A stretch of DNA of 64,000 nucleotides, taken from contig NC_092574.1 in NCBI RefSeq assembly GCF_037975245.1, positions 15,973,213 through 16,037,212 of the forward strand, read 5' to 3'. Position 1 is the first letter of the stretch; the number at the start of each line of letters is the position of its first letter. Source of the stretch: Apostichopus japonicus (lineage: Eukaryota > Echinodermata > Holothuroidea > Aspidochirotida > Stichopodidae). A model generated the notes under the pieces. It saw only the letters and a list, made by a program, of their open reading frames with translations. It was not told the DNA's origin and searched no databases. Shown here in pieces: positions 37,112-49,845 of this stretch. The position numbers and the translations under genes are program-made.

Positions 37112-40100
37112 ATGGCCCGAGTCTTTGGTTGTCTGGAAAGATGGTTGAGCGACAGTTTCAGGAGTTACGGCCACTTTATCGCAAGGCATCCTTTTGCTGT
37201 TCTCTTGTTTTCGCTCACGGTTGCAGGCATCCTAAGCTGCGGCATAGTACGTCTTCAGTTTCAGAGCAACACGGAAGCTTTATTCACACCGGACGTCAGC
37301 AGAGCCAGGGCGGAGAAGGCTTTCACTCAGTCGCATTTTCCGACAAGATTTGACAATTTTGTCCCCACGCGAATAACTGAGATGTATCAGAGGCTTGTTT
37401 GGGTCATCATTACAACGAAGGACAATGGCAATATATTTAAGAACAGTGCAATGGATGAAATATTCACCTTGAGGGAAAAGATAATTAGTACCACCGTTTT
37501 AAACGACAATAAGACTCTCTTCAGTTACAATGACCTTTGTGGTAAGATAGGAGGTGTCTGCTCGATCAATCCAGTCCTGCAGTGGATCAAGCTCTCCCGT
37601 CAATATAATCGATCGTTTAGCGGTATTCCGTATCCGATAGCAGAGTTTACCATCGGCGATCAGAGAGAATTAATCCCTCTCGATTCCTTCTTGGGAGATG
37701 TCGTCGAGGAGAACGGATATGCAACATCCGCCAAGGCGTTGTCGCTCTTCTTCTACCTCCGTCACGAACCTGCCGATGTCAACGCGGTTTCCGGCGCATG
37801 GGAGGATGCCGCCGCTGAGGTATTGGAAGGATTTCAATCCAAGGAGATTTTGTGTCTTTATTATACCTCCGATGCTATAGATGAGGCTCAGAAGACTCTA
37901 ACCGTAGGAGTCCTGCCATTCTTTACTGCCACGATCGGAGTATTAATCGTATTTGCTGTGGCTTCTTGCATGATGAAGGATTGGGTACTCAGCAAACCAT
38001 GGCTGGCCATCAGTGGAGTCGTATCTGCGGGATTAGCTGTTGCCAGCTGTACTGGATTCCTTTCCTTTTGCGGTCTTCCATTCAACCAGGTCGCTGTCTC
38101 TATGCCATTTCTTGCTTTAGGTGAGCGATCAATCTGTTTTGTTTTTTGTAGCCAAAAAAATTCTCCTTCAAAATATGTTTGTGGTTAATAGGTGTCGATG
38201 CTAACAACAGGACACAATGCATGTGCATGAATGTGGGACAAGTTTCAAATTTAAAAGATGTCATAGTTCATGCAATGATCTATGTATGTATACTTTGGGT
38301 TCTGTGTTTAGTATGTATATTGTCTTACAACTTTACAAGTATTAAACTGTTATGCGTTCAGTTAATTTGATGCTGATGGCATGATGTCATGTATATGAGG
38401 ACAAAGTTGCAAAAGTATAAAGCTTCCCTAAATTGTTAATGTCTTTCAAACTGTGTGCAGTTTTGGGCAGAGACCTTTTACCATGTTTGAGAGAGCAACC
38501 AGTACAGCACTTGTCTGTGGTGTCTTCTGTCTGTCTGTCTGTCTGTCTGTGTGAAGTCTAATCACTCACAATGTTGTGCCCTAATATGTGAACTGTCCAA
38601 ATCATATGAATTTTGTGCCTAGGTTGTCTCATATATTATATGTTAGAATACAAGAACATGCAACATGAAGTGACAACTTAGTTCACTTAATGATCTTGAA
38701 GGCTTTATTATAATTATCAAAATTAATATTTTCTGTGTAGTAAACGTCACACTTTAATGTTGAAGCAATTGAATTATGTGGCATACAGTATCTATATTAA
38801 AATGTACTAGCAATTATCATGAAGATTGTTATGTGTTAAACTTGTACCAGGTCATTGCAGATTGTAATTACACTTAAAGCTTCTTGAGAAGAGAAAGTAA
38901 TACCTCTCAGCTTTAAGTTTGCGGATTAATTGTGTTTTGCTTCAATTGCTCTTACTCTCACTTCTAGCTGGCATATATATTGTACTCTTCTTGTATGGAA
39001 CTTAGAGACATCAAGAATTCAAGATAATACTAGGGAATCTGCAATGCATTTTCTATATCAGTAAGCTGCACCAGGAAATAAAATGTCCAAATTGCTATAC
39101 AAATGCAAAGATGCATAGTGCTCAGTTTTATATTAAGTTAACACAGATGTCATAGACTGTATATAATAGGAGACAAAGTTCTGATCCTTCATAACTGCTA
39201 TGCAAAATTGGAACTCTATATTATTCCCTGTGCTCAAGTGTGTGGTCCATAAGACATCACATGAAGTTTGATTTGGGGAGGGGGGAGATGGGTGAGATGG
39301 GGAGGACCTGGTCACACCATTGATCTATACGTTGATGCCAACAATCAAATCTTCAGCAGTTAAATGACATGACTGTTGGACAGGTGGCTTTGAGTTGTCT
39401 AACATTGTGCAGGTGCATCTAGTTCCCTTGAATGATGTCATGCAGCTATTGTAGTATTGTATGCTAGATAGCTGCCTGTCAGCCATGGCCATCCTCCTAT
39501 TGCTGTCATACTGTATGTAGTGAAACCTCATGTACCGTCGTTGATTTGTTTCAAATAAATGAAATTGCAGTTCAAGGACATCGCATTCATACATTACAGA
39601 TATTGCCTACAAGAAAAATATGTAATTTGCAAGAGAATTAAAAAAGGACTTTTACTTGTACTTGAAATGTGGTCAAACAGTTTTGAAATCATTGTGGCCA
39701 AATTAAGCATATCTAGTTAGCATATATATCAAGCCACAATGTGAGCCTGTGTAAAGTACGTAGTAATGCTTTGAAAGGATGATCCCATGTATTCATGGTC
39801 ACACTCAAATAAGTCTGCATGGAACACTGCATTGTAAGCTGTCAGTATCATAAAAGAACTGCAAGACCTGGGAAGAAATCACAGTCAGAAAAAAGTTGCA
39901 ATGATTTCAGATTGGTAAATTCAGAAGGAAAATTGAGCTAAGCTTGTGCCTTTATGTGGGAAGTATGTCAGTGTGGGCTAATTGCTAGAATGTTACTAGT
40001 TTTGTAGGCCTGACCCTAGTTGGACCAGGCTGCATATATTGAATGAGGATAAGTACATAAGTGTAGTCATTCGTAAAAAAAAAATAAACTATTAGAGTTT

Positions 40101-41793
40101 TTCATTCGTTTCCGTTTGTGTTCTCCTTCAAGGTGTGGGACTCGATGACACATTTATCATGCTGGCAGCCTGGAGGAAGACAAACCCCGCTGAATCTGTT
40201 GAGTCTAGGATGGGAGAAGCTCTTTCAGAGGCAGCGGTCTCCATCACCATCACAAGCCTGACAGATTTCCTAGCGTTCTGCGCCGGAGCAATCGTTCCCC
40301 TCCCCGCCGTCCGGACGTTTTGTATATGCACCGGTGTCGCAGTTTTAATGGACCTTTTCTATCAGCTGACCTTCTGCGGTTCTGTCATGGTCTTGACTGG
40401 CCGAAGAGAGGCGTCCAATAGGCACTGTTATTTTTTCTGTAAGGTGGTAAGTCAGGAGGAGTCACCGTCAATCTTCTACAGACTGTTGTGTTCGGGGGGA
40501 TACAAACGTGATCTTCAGGATCCGTCACCTGCGCCCAGACAGGATCATCTCGTGATGTCATTTTTCAGAGATATCTTTGCTCCGGTCATAACACATCCCT
40601 TCTCAATGATATTAATTGCAATCGTTTACGTAGGGTACATCGCCACGGCCATCTACGGCTGCGTTCACATAGAGGAAGGGCTAGAATTACAAAACTTGGC
40701 AGAGAAGGGATCGATGACTAATCAATTCTTTGAATACCACGCCAAATATTACACGCAATACGGGCCTCCGGTCTCGGTCATGATTAACGACAAGTTAGAT
40801 TACTGGGATCCCGAGGTACAGAGAAATATCCAAAATCTGGTATCGTCTTTCGAAGCCAGCCCATACAACAGGGAGGGAAATTTCACCGAGTTTTGGTTCA
40901 CAGATTTCTTGAGCTATGCCGACCAGTTTAATACAAGCACCAAAGACAAGGCTGACTTAACCCATATCTTACAAGATTCTTTTCTGAATATACCTAAGTT
41001 TACAAAGTATCGTGAAGACATCAACTTCAACCAAAATGGAGAGATCATTTCGTCAAGGTTTCTAATTGCTACCGGTAGCCTGGCAACGCCTCACGCACAG
41101 AGTAAAATGATGACTGAAATTCGTAACCTGGCAGACCAAAATGGGCAAAATTTCAGTATTGAAGTATTTTCACCAAATTTTATAGTCTTTGAGCAGTTTC
41201 TAATCGTTTTGCCTAGTACCATCCAAAATTTGCTGATCGCTACACTCGCAATGCTTCTTGTAGCTATAGTGCTGATTCCAAGTCCTCTAGTAGCCCTAGT
41301 TATAACGTTATGCGTGGTTTCCATAGAGACGGGTGTTGTCGGGTTTATGTCGCTATGGGAGGTCCACCTAGACAGTATCTCTATGATACACATAATCCTT
41401 TGCATAGGCTTTAGTGTTGATTTTTCGGCGCATATATCATACTCCTTTGTCTTGCAATCGAATTCAATTCCTCCCCGAGAGAGGGCAGCGAATTCCTTGT
41501 ACTCGTTAGGTTTCCCTATCTTGCAGAGCGCAGTCTCCACCATCCTCGGAGTTTCGACACTGTTTGCAACAAACAGCTACATTTTTGAAGTCTTTGCAAA
41601 GATTCTAGTGCTGGTGATGTCGTTCGGTATCCTACATGGACTGTTCTTTTTACCCGTCATATTCACTGTCATCGGCCATTGTTGTTTCTCAGATACTCGA
41701 AAGAGCTCTGAGACAGATAGTGTAGAACAAGATGAAGAATTTGATCATTGTTACCTAGCAGATCTGCGTAACATGAGAGAAACAAATGTGTAA
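37112..41793 (+). CDS. Patched domain-containing (PTCHD3-like) 12-TM protein, complete
   Basis: The patched/RND family moves sterols or lipids across membranes; PTCHD members are less well characterised, often with reproductive or neural roles. Two exons, 37112-38120 and 40133-41793, join G|GT in phase to give 889 aa. The start ATG follows a possible acceptor and precedes TM1 (FAVLLFSLTVAGILSCGIV). After a ~220-residue extracellular loop come five clustered spans forming the sterol-sensing region, with LALGVGLDDTFIMLAAW in TM4; the exon junction cuts this motif. TM7 (SMILIAIVYVGYIATAIYG) opens the second half, which has its own large loop and spans including CIGFSVDFSAHISYSF in TM10. The tail is acidic and ends RNMRETNV. 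The first RND motif keeps both Asp residues (GVGLDD); the second has GFSVDF with a single Asp. Length and topology are normal for the family. Which PTCHD paralogue it is cannot be decided here. Confidence 0.93.
38525..38552. repeat. (CTGT)n microsatellite in PTCHD intron
   Basis: Seven perfect CTGT units in the single intron of the patched-domain gene. Confidence 0.95.
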
Positions 41794-44700
41794 GTTATAT
41801 ATTACCTTGGTCTACTGATATCTTTTGCTGTCATCTGTGACTCACAGCCTGAAATTAACATCCAAAGTAATTTAAAGTTTCTGTTTCTGTATGCACTCCA
41901 TTTATCCGGGTACAGACCCAGGTTTATCAAAAGAAGGGGTGTGTCCCTGGGGGTTTTGAAGCCAATTCCTGTGTAGGGGTGCGGGGGGTACGACTGTCTC
42001 TCAGAAATTGTTTAAAATTTTGGACACAAAATTGTACATTCTGAGGCATATTTAGGCTATAAATATATCTACACACATGGTTGTACTAGTAACTGCTTTA
42101 AATTTTTTTTTGTTGGGTTGAAAAAGGGGGTGGTTTGTACATACCCCACCCCCTCTGGAATTGCGCCAGTTATTTGCCACAATGACATGCCAGTGTGACG
42201 AGTGTCTACAGATACATTTTCTACACAAAAGGCCGTCTCCCTTGTCATACTCCTTTGTTTTATCCGAAATAAACCATAGTTTACCTCTTTTAACCAGATT
42301 CCTCACATTGCAGCAAACCTATCAATAGAGGGTAAGGATTTTCTCTTTTTAAACCTCTAGAAAAACTTGCCAAACTGGAAACTTGATATTATAAGCCATT
42401 ATTCTTCTTTAATTTAACATTTAGCCACATTGCATTCACTGATCTAAACGTTTCAAATGTATGAAAATTTGTGATCTAAATTTCTGAAAATGTACCGCCG
42501 AATATACAGATAAAAGATAATTACTTGCCACTTTTGTAGTCAAAACCTCACATTTTCAAGTACATGATTGCTGAATTTTTTTCATATGAAGCTTAAAGAA
42601 TAGTTATTAATATATTAATTAGAATCCATAAAACAATGGATTCAAATTAAGAAAAAGACCTGGACAATGAGGAGCTGATGATGGATTTGTCAAATCTGTG
42701 TTTCAGGATCAATCCAAATATTTCACAATTTACATATTTCACACGTTATTTGAAAATATTAATGACAGACGAGACCAAACAAAGAGTGCAATATAAAACT
42801 GGTACAGTTTTGGACAGGCTGCTTACTATCTATTATTATTTATTATTTTTAATTTTGATTTAACAGTGCTATATTTCTTGAATATCTGCTCAGAATCCAG
42901 TTCTGAGATTTGTCAACACAATCCTCTCTTGAGCATGTATTTCAGGTGACATGAAAATTAAAACAAGTTTGAGGTTGTCAAAGTTTGTCAAAGTCACCTT
43001 CAAACGAGGCCAAAGTAGAATGGTTGCAGGAAGCATTATGCATGCATCTCGGTATTAATGGAGAAATCGTTGAAAGAATACCTTTTACTGCAGTACTATT
43101 CTGTCAATACTGTACAGATATTGCTAGCACAAATATGCTGTAGCTTTCTGCACCTTCCTAGTTTTACCTCTTTAAGTTTGGCAATGGGTCAAGTGCAATT
43201 GGTTTCAGCATTTTGAAGTGAACAAGCTTTGAATTACAATTTTTTTAAATTGATGATTTAATTATTTTGCATGTGGACAGTGATCTGCACAGGATTTCAT
43301 AGGTAGGGGGGGGGGGGAGGGGGAGAGGGAAGGAATTTCAAAATTGTCCCAGGCTGATCTTATTTTGGTGCATGAACATTTATGGAAGGGCTGTAGGCAT
43401 GGTTCCCCTGCCCCTCCCCACCCCATGCCCTTAGTGAATAAAAAAGAAACCATGGTTATTAAAAAGAAAGGACAGCTTATACTATAAGGGGTTGTAGTTA
43501 ATTGATGATATTGATAAGGAACAATTGATTTATAGATATATATTTAATATGTTTAAATATAAATATATTGTTGATGATCAAGACTTAATCTTGCTTTTAA
43601 GTTAATAAATAGATGTCATATGCTTGCTGTGCTGAGAAACAATTGTTTATTATTTTTGAAGTGTAGAAAAGATTGTCATGACAACAATGGGAAGAAAATA
43701 ATGAAACTGACATGTGTGCAGTGGTATGCAGCCATGGACAGTGTTTCAAAACTCTCCGGTAACTGAGTAGAAGGGAAAGAAAGAAAAAGTCTTTTATATG
43801 TTGACTTTAGGCTTAATGTGAAAATATCTTGTTATATGGCTAATCTTCTTAATAGTGCCTGTTATTTGTAAATACTGCTTTAATATAAGTTACAGTTTAT
43901 CCATTTTTTTCTTTCATTTTAGCAGCTGAGAAAATGTAATTAAATTAAATGAAATATGTTTTAGAAATCTGTAAGAATCCAGGAGGCCTTCAATATCAGA
44001 TTAGAAGTCTTACACTTTCTCTAAATATAATGGAAAACATAAAACACAGCAACAAACAAAGAAATAAATTTATGAACTTTTAACAGTTTTAAGAAAATGC
44101 CTTGAACTGCAATTGGTGCTGACCCACGGTTTACTTTAACTATTACTATGGAAGCAGACATATGACCACATTTTAAAAGGGGGAGGGGGGGGGGGAGTTG
44201 AATGCAAAACCTTGTGGAAAAATGTTATGAGAGAATGAGAGGTGGGGTTGTTGAATGTGACTCCCCTGTAGGGGGGTGTGGGTCCTCCCTCCAGCAAAAA
44301 GTTCCAAGTTAAAGAGGTCAAATGGTGCATTCCTTGTACTAGTTTGGACTATAAATTAGGTCCCTCCTCCCCCTCCCCCTCCCCCTCCCCCACCTTTTGG
44401 CACCCCAATGAGGTTTTTTTTTTGTCAAATCAGAATGTATGGATGTTATTAACCACCCATACAATATCTATATCAGAATGTGTGTAGATGTTTTTGGTAA
44501 GATCTGTTCATGTATGAATTTATAAGTTGTATTTTGAGATTTCTTGATTCTGTAATTCTGATATGGAACACATTTACAGTAATGTGCATTTCATGTTGGG
44601 TGGGGGAATCAATTTGTATTTTGACTTTAAAATTAATATGGTTCATTCGATCACATTATCGAAAAGTGAATTAATCAGATGCATACTATTTTCATCTCCA

Positions 44701-45640
44701 TAACACTCCTCTCAGTTTAATAGACAAAAAGTGTACATAAAAACATTTAATTGAATTAAAAATTAATTAATTTATGCAACCAATTTGCTGATAATAACTG
44801 TAGCATTTCATCCCTTTGGGATGTGTGATTTTCAGAATTAAAGATCACCTCTGGGTTCATATATTTCTCCCTGAAAGTCTTCACCTTGTAAATGACAATT
44901 GACATTCGGCTGGGGAATCTCCCTTTAAGAATAGCAATGAAATGGTCAGAAAATGTCAATATTGCCCTATTTGTTGCCTAAGGACTCTCCTCGGATTCAT
45001 TCGTAGGTAACAATTGTTGAAAAACAGAGATGCATTTTAGTGTGTAAACTTTGACGTTAAGTCTAGAACCTTATCCAAAGAGAGAGAGAAAAATTTTTAT
45101 TTATGATTTATTATTATTTTTTTTTGTAGCAATCTGCTGGTGTAGTACTGCAAAAAAGCCTGTGTTGGTAATGTTTTAGTTTTGACCATGAGAATATCAG
45201 ATCCTGTGAGCATGTGTAAATCTTAGATCCTGCTAAGCTCAATAGGTTGGCTCTCTAACTTATACAAGTCTAATACCTTGTCAATAGTTGTGGTGCTGTT
45301 TGCCTATTTCCTGTTTGGACGGATTTATCACAATTATTCAAACTGTTTGCTCTAATACGACATGTTGGTACTGGATTTATATGCAGAACTGGCCTACCTG
45401 CAATATCCACAGCAGTCTCATTAAATTGTTAGGGCTGCATTTTGCATGGTATATGGCGCAATACATCAGACACAATCTGTTTAATAGCCCAATCATCTTG
45501 CACATTTAATGGAGAAAATAGACATAAAACACAAAACATTTGCAAATGGAACAACAAAAATTGGACTGGATTGTATGGACTTTAAGTAGAAGTAACCTAA
45601 ACGTTTGTATTTTAAAATGGATTGAGTGTATCGAGTTCAT
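41794..45640. other. 3' flank of patched-domain gene, no gene seen
   Basis: AT-rich. Candidate poly-A signal AATAAA at about 42268 for the upstream gene. G/C-homopolymer blocks near 42125, 43305, 44180 and 44370 resemble the low-complexity ends of local MITEs, but no inverted termini could be paired. Confidence 0.45.
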
Positions 45641-45644
45641 TATG

Positions 45645-45875
45645 TTGTGTCCTTGTGCAAGATGCTTTATCTCACTTGCCACTCTCCACCCAGGGGTTAA
45701 ATTGGTACCTGTGATGTAACTTGTCATTGGGCGCAGTATATAACTGCAGCCGGCTAGAGGGATTGTCTCTGGGACAGGTTATCATTGACCAGGGGTAATA
45801 TAACGTCTGTAAAGCGCTTTGAGACCTGTCGCTGGTATAAAGCGCTATATAAAAATCAAATATTATCATGATTAT
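45645..45875 (+). repeat. SINE-like dispersed repeat
   Basis: It contains TCCTTGTGCAAGATGCTTTA and, at the 3' end, TGTAAAGCGCTTTGAGACC then TATAAAGCGCTATATAAA. I recognise this combination as a dispersed repeat seen across marine animal genomes. The AAGCGCTTTGA/AAGCGCTATAT pair makes an inverted motif. Polymerase III boxes are not obvious, so the class is unsure. Confidence 0.6.
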
Positions 45876-48135
45876 GGATGAATACGAGGGGAGGGAAGGG
45901 GAAATAGTGGGGTGACCACACATCAGGTCACGTCCTCTATCTGTCTGGCACACATTACCTCTCAATGGATGAATGAATATCTGGCATTTCTCATAAAGAA
46001 GATTTTCAATCATAAATATATCAGCAATTGTCGGTGGTCGATATCTGCGGAATATTCTGCAGCTACACATTGTTATAAACCATACTTGTACATACATCTA
46101 CTGTTCTGGCTTCCATATATGAATGTATGTTCTGTGTATGCATATATGCAACTGTATTGTGTACATATCTAAGTATGAACATTGTGAAATACTGTGTACA
46201 AACCTGCAGGGTTTCACACAAGCAGGGATGACATGAGCCTTGTGTGACATCTCACGTTGACCTCCTCCAGTCCAGAATCAGTCCATCCTGTCTTCCTCTT
46301 TGATGTAATTTCAGTGACCACCCTAAGTAGGGGAGGGGAAGCAGGGGAAGGGAACAGGAGAAAGGAAGCAGGGGAAGGGAATGGTGGGGAGATGAGAGGG
46401 ACGAGGAACAGGATGTGAGGGGAAGGGGGAGGCGGAAGAGAAATTGATGAACCACATATTTTAAAGTTGGAAGTATCTTTGCATTTTGATTAATAATTGA
46501 TTAAACATTTACTTGTAGCCATATGTTATAATTTTTTTTCTATATATTGCTATCATAGATGATGTTTTTACTTTTCTTTTTGCTTTATTGTTTTTAAAAG
46601 TGTTATTTTATGTTGGCAATTAATTTATTAGACTACTGCAATCTTGTGTATGCGTACATTTAAAATCGGTATGCAGGGTAGATGTGTATTCAAAGCTTAC
46701 ACAGGAAAAGTATATATTCATTTGTGGAATGACTTGAGATGGTATAAAATGACATTCCACAGCAATTATTCATTTGTATATCAATTGATACTTTGTTTTT
46801 TAGTTTGTTTGGATATTTTCGTTTGCCATTTCTTAGTCTTAGTTTCAGAAGTTATGTAAACTATCTGTGATAGTTCTGCTGGAAACTAATGTTCCTCTAC
46901 TTGTGATATAATTCCTATATTAAAGTTATATTGCTATTAACTGTGTGTAGGTATTTGTAATAGGTTGACTAAGTAGGTACACCCAACAGGCTGTAAGGGT
47001 AACGCAAGGAGACAAAGTCTACACCAACAGACTGTTGAGTCGGCAGTAACATGTCTTTACTTGTACGAAACACTGATGTAATCTCACATTCCAGAATTAG
47101 AGATGGAGCCTGGGAGTGTCGGGATTCGTTTGCAATAAACTTTTGAATAATCGTGTAATGCCTTATATCTCAATTTAACAGTTTTTGTGATAGTTATGTA
47201 ATTCATGTTATGTTAATGTATCTTATTGATGAGATAGTGATAGTGTAAATGTCAAAGGTCATTCTAGGGTAGTATTCTAGCAAAAAAGCTAGAATACAAA
47301 ATCAATGTCTGTAGCTAAAAGCCATTAATATGATCATTATCAAATATTTATAATTAATATAAAATGTCCAAAGATGATAATTGTCAAAGACATATGACTT
47401 TCAATGAATTTGGTCCTTACTCATAGGATTGAGATCAGATTGTAATATGCAATCTTGTACTGTGTGGGTGGGATTGGGGTGTTGGGGGTTAAGTAACAAG
47501 CCACATGAAGAGGTAACTTTAGACATTGCATATGACACTAAAGTGCTTAGTTTTGTGTTGACACTTCTGAGGGATGGAGGAGAAAACTAGAGGCAGATTT
47601 TGCTTTGAGAGGCGCCTCAAAATTGCATTTCCATTTCTACAGTGCACTATATTAAATATTAAATGTACAAAGGGAGGGAAAAGACACTTTTTCCTTTTTA
47701 ATGGCTGATTAAGGTTGACCAAGTATGGTCTCTCAGTAACATGAATATTTTAATACATGAGAATGTATATATTAATGAATATATTATATACGATGATTAT
47801 ATTAATACATTAGAAGTGTTTAATTACATCTAGTTAAAAACATAGTATTGCATAGTTTTGTGAGAGATACACACTGCACAAGCCTGCCTACCTTTTGTAT
47901 AGTTTACCATTACTCATTACAAATTGTTAGCCTGAGATCATTGCAAAATTAACATGCTTGAAGTGTTTGACCTAAAAAATAATTACCAAGTCAATTTAGT
48001 CTTTCTTTTTCTGGGCAGGGGGGGGGGAAGTGAGGGGGGTATCGGTTGGTCTCCCTTCCCTCCTTACACACCTTTTTTGGTTTCGATGATAAACGTAACC
48101 TATGAATTCATGATGGCGTATGTGTGTGAGTGAGT
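45876..48135. other. No gene recognised
   Basis: AT-rich intergenic sequence. A purine-rich GGGGAAGGGA tract at 46325-46440 is the only low-complexity block of note. Confidence 0.5.
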
Positions 48136-48575
48136 TTGTGACGCCCAGCTTGTAAACGCGATATTTCAAGAAGAGAAGGTCAGACCAATTTTCATATTTA
48201 GTGTGTAGAAGTACCACATTGAGTACAAGGAGCCTATTGTTTTGCTGGAGGTCAAAGATCATTTGGGGTCACCAGGAGTCAAATTGGGAAAACCTTGTAA
48301 ACACAATATCTCAAGAAGGAAAGGTCAGACCAATTTTATATTTGATATGTAGAAGTACCACATTTGATTACAAGAAGCCTATTGTTTTTGGTGGAGGTCA
48401 AAGGCCATTGGGGTCACCAGGGGTCAAATTGTGAAAATCTTGTAATCTCTATATCTCAATCATGGAAGCTTGGACTGACCTCTTATTTAGTGTGTAGAAG
48501 TACCACATTGATTACAAGAAGGCTATTGCTTTTGGTGGGGGTCAGAGGTCAAATCGTGAAACCCTTGTAAACAGG
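48136..48575. repeat. Tandem repeat, ~145 bp unit, three copies
   Basis: Units start near 48151, 48296 and 48441 and a partial one near 48566. Each reads TTGTAA-CACGATATCTCAAGAAG-GGTCAGACC, then GTGTAGAAGTACCACATTGA, then GGTCACCAGG-GTCAAATT. Diverged copies lie at 48855-48967 continuing at 49329 (split by a MITE) and at 53660-53800, beyond the satellite. Confidence 0.88.
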
Positions 48576-48975
48576 TACACCCTCACTATACATTACATCA
48601 GATTCATGAAGAAAACTGCTCATGTTACATCATCAAAACCACAATGCATTTTTGCATTCTGGTTTTGATGGTCATCGTGTAAGTTTGTTCTTTGTGATGA
48701 CAGAGGAATACACAAAAGTTATGGACTTAGATTTGGGTGTAAACCAGGCATGTGGTGTGCAGAGGCACAACCAAATGTTGCTCCCTTTTTGCTTCCTTGC
48801 CTGAAGGCTCAAGGAATCTATGCGATAGTGATTGCGTGTGTGTGTGTATGTGACGCCCTTGGCTCGTAAACACGATAACTCAACAATGGCAAGTTGGATT
48901 GAAGTCATACTTGGTACACATATGCACCATGGTGAGTTGATGAACCCTATTGATTTTGGTGCTCATCTCATTAAT

Positions 48976-49320
48976 CAAGGGCGTAGGAACCGGGGGGCTG
49001 GGGGGGCGCCAGCCCCCCCAGTGAAAAATGTGGAGGGGCGGAAGTATCATTCCGCCCCCCCGCTTCGCAAGTCAGAAAGCCCCTTTTTCATTTCCAAATG
49101 AGCACCAAATTGCATCTAAGGCCTGGTGAAAATACAAAATTAAGTTTACAAAATGGAGTGGGTGTTGAAGTGTGCTTTATTGCACCAAATTGCATCTGAG
49201 GCTACCTGGAAATGCAAAAAATTCCAAAGGGGAGGGGGACACCCCTCCCCTTAGACCCCTCCCCCAGGCCGGCCATCAGTCTTCAGCCCCCCCACTCAAA
49301 AGTACCTTCCTACGCCACTG
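48976..49320. mobile_element. hAT-type MITE with 8-bp TSD
   Basis: The left end CAAGGGCGTAGGAA at 48976 pairs with TTCCTACGCCACTG ending at 49320 (two mismatches). TCATTAAT occurs immediately before (48968-48975) and after (49321-49328), a perfect 8-bp target duplication. The 345-base body has the G-run/C-run block and the GCACCAAATTGCATCTAAGG module shared with 32978-33227 and, in part, 33697-34188. It splits a copy of the ~145-bp tandem repeat. Non-coding. Confidence 0.92.
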
Positions 49321-49429
49321 TCATTAATAATAAGGAGGTCACAGGGTCAAACGTGAAAATCTCCAAATGCTAATAACTCCGCAACCGAAAGTCAGAGTTT
49401 ATTCATACTTGGTACAACTGTGTTGGTAG

Positions 49430-49845
49430 CTTTTTGTTTCTAATATTTAAAGTTCATAATTGGAGGAAAGGGATATAAGAACAACAAAAGCAACTGCCTA
49501 CACTGGGGTTTGAACCCTAGACATGGAGTTTGTCTTTAAAACTAACCACTGCGCCAATTTAACTGTTGAGAAATAATGCTCGTTTCTAATATTTAAGGTT
49601 CATAATGAAAGGAAAGAGGTATAAGAATAGAAAAAGGAAAACTGCCTTCACTGGGGTTTGAACCCTTGACTTGGAGTCTGTCTTGCTCGTCAGGCACAAA
49701 GCACTGCACCGCTGTATCTGTTGAGAAATAATGCTTGTTTCTAATATATAAAGGTTCATAATGGAAAAAGGAAACTGTCTTCACTGGGATTTGAACCCTA
49801 GACATTGAGTTTGTCTTGCTCTTCAGGTACAGACCACTAACCTAT
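49430..49845 (-). repeat. Three tandem tRNA-derived units
   Basis: Units of roughly 110-150 bases share TTTCTAATAT, AAGGTTCATAATG and CACTGGGGTTTGAACCC. Read on the minus strand each unit contains GGTTAGTGG-like A-box sequence, and 40-50 bases later GGGTTCAAACCC or AGGGTTCAAATCCC, a near-perfect B box. The heads thus look like tandem tRNA-like promoters joined by a common spacer. No complete cloverleaf was established. Confidence 0.65.

Noticed and set aside
40128-41543. Minus-strand frames of 67 and 150 codons
   Set aside because: They overlap the clearly coding second exon of the patched-domain gene and lack any recognisable domain.
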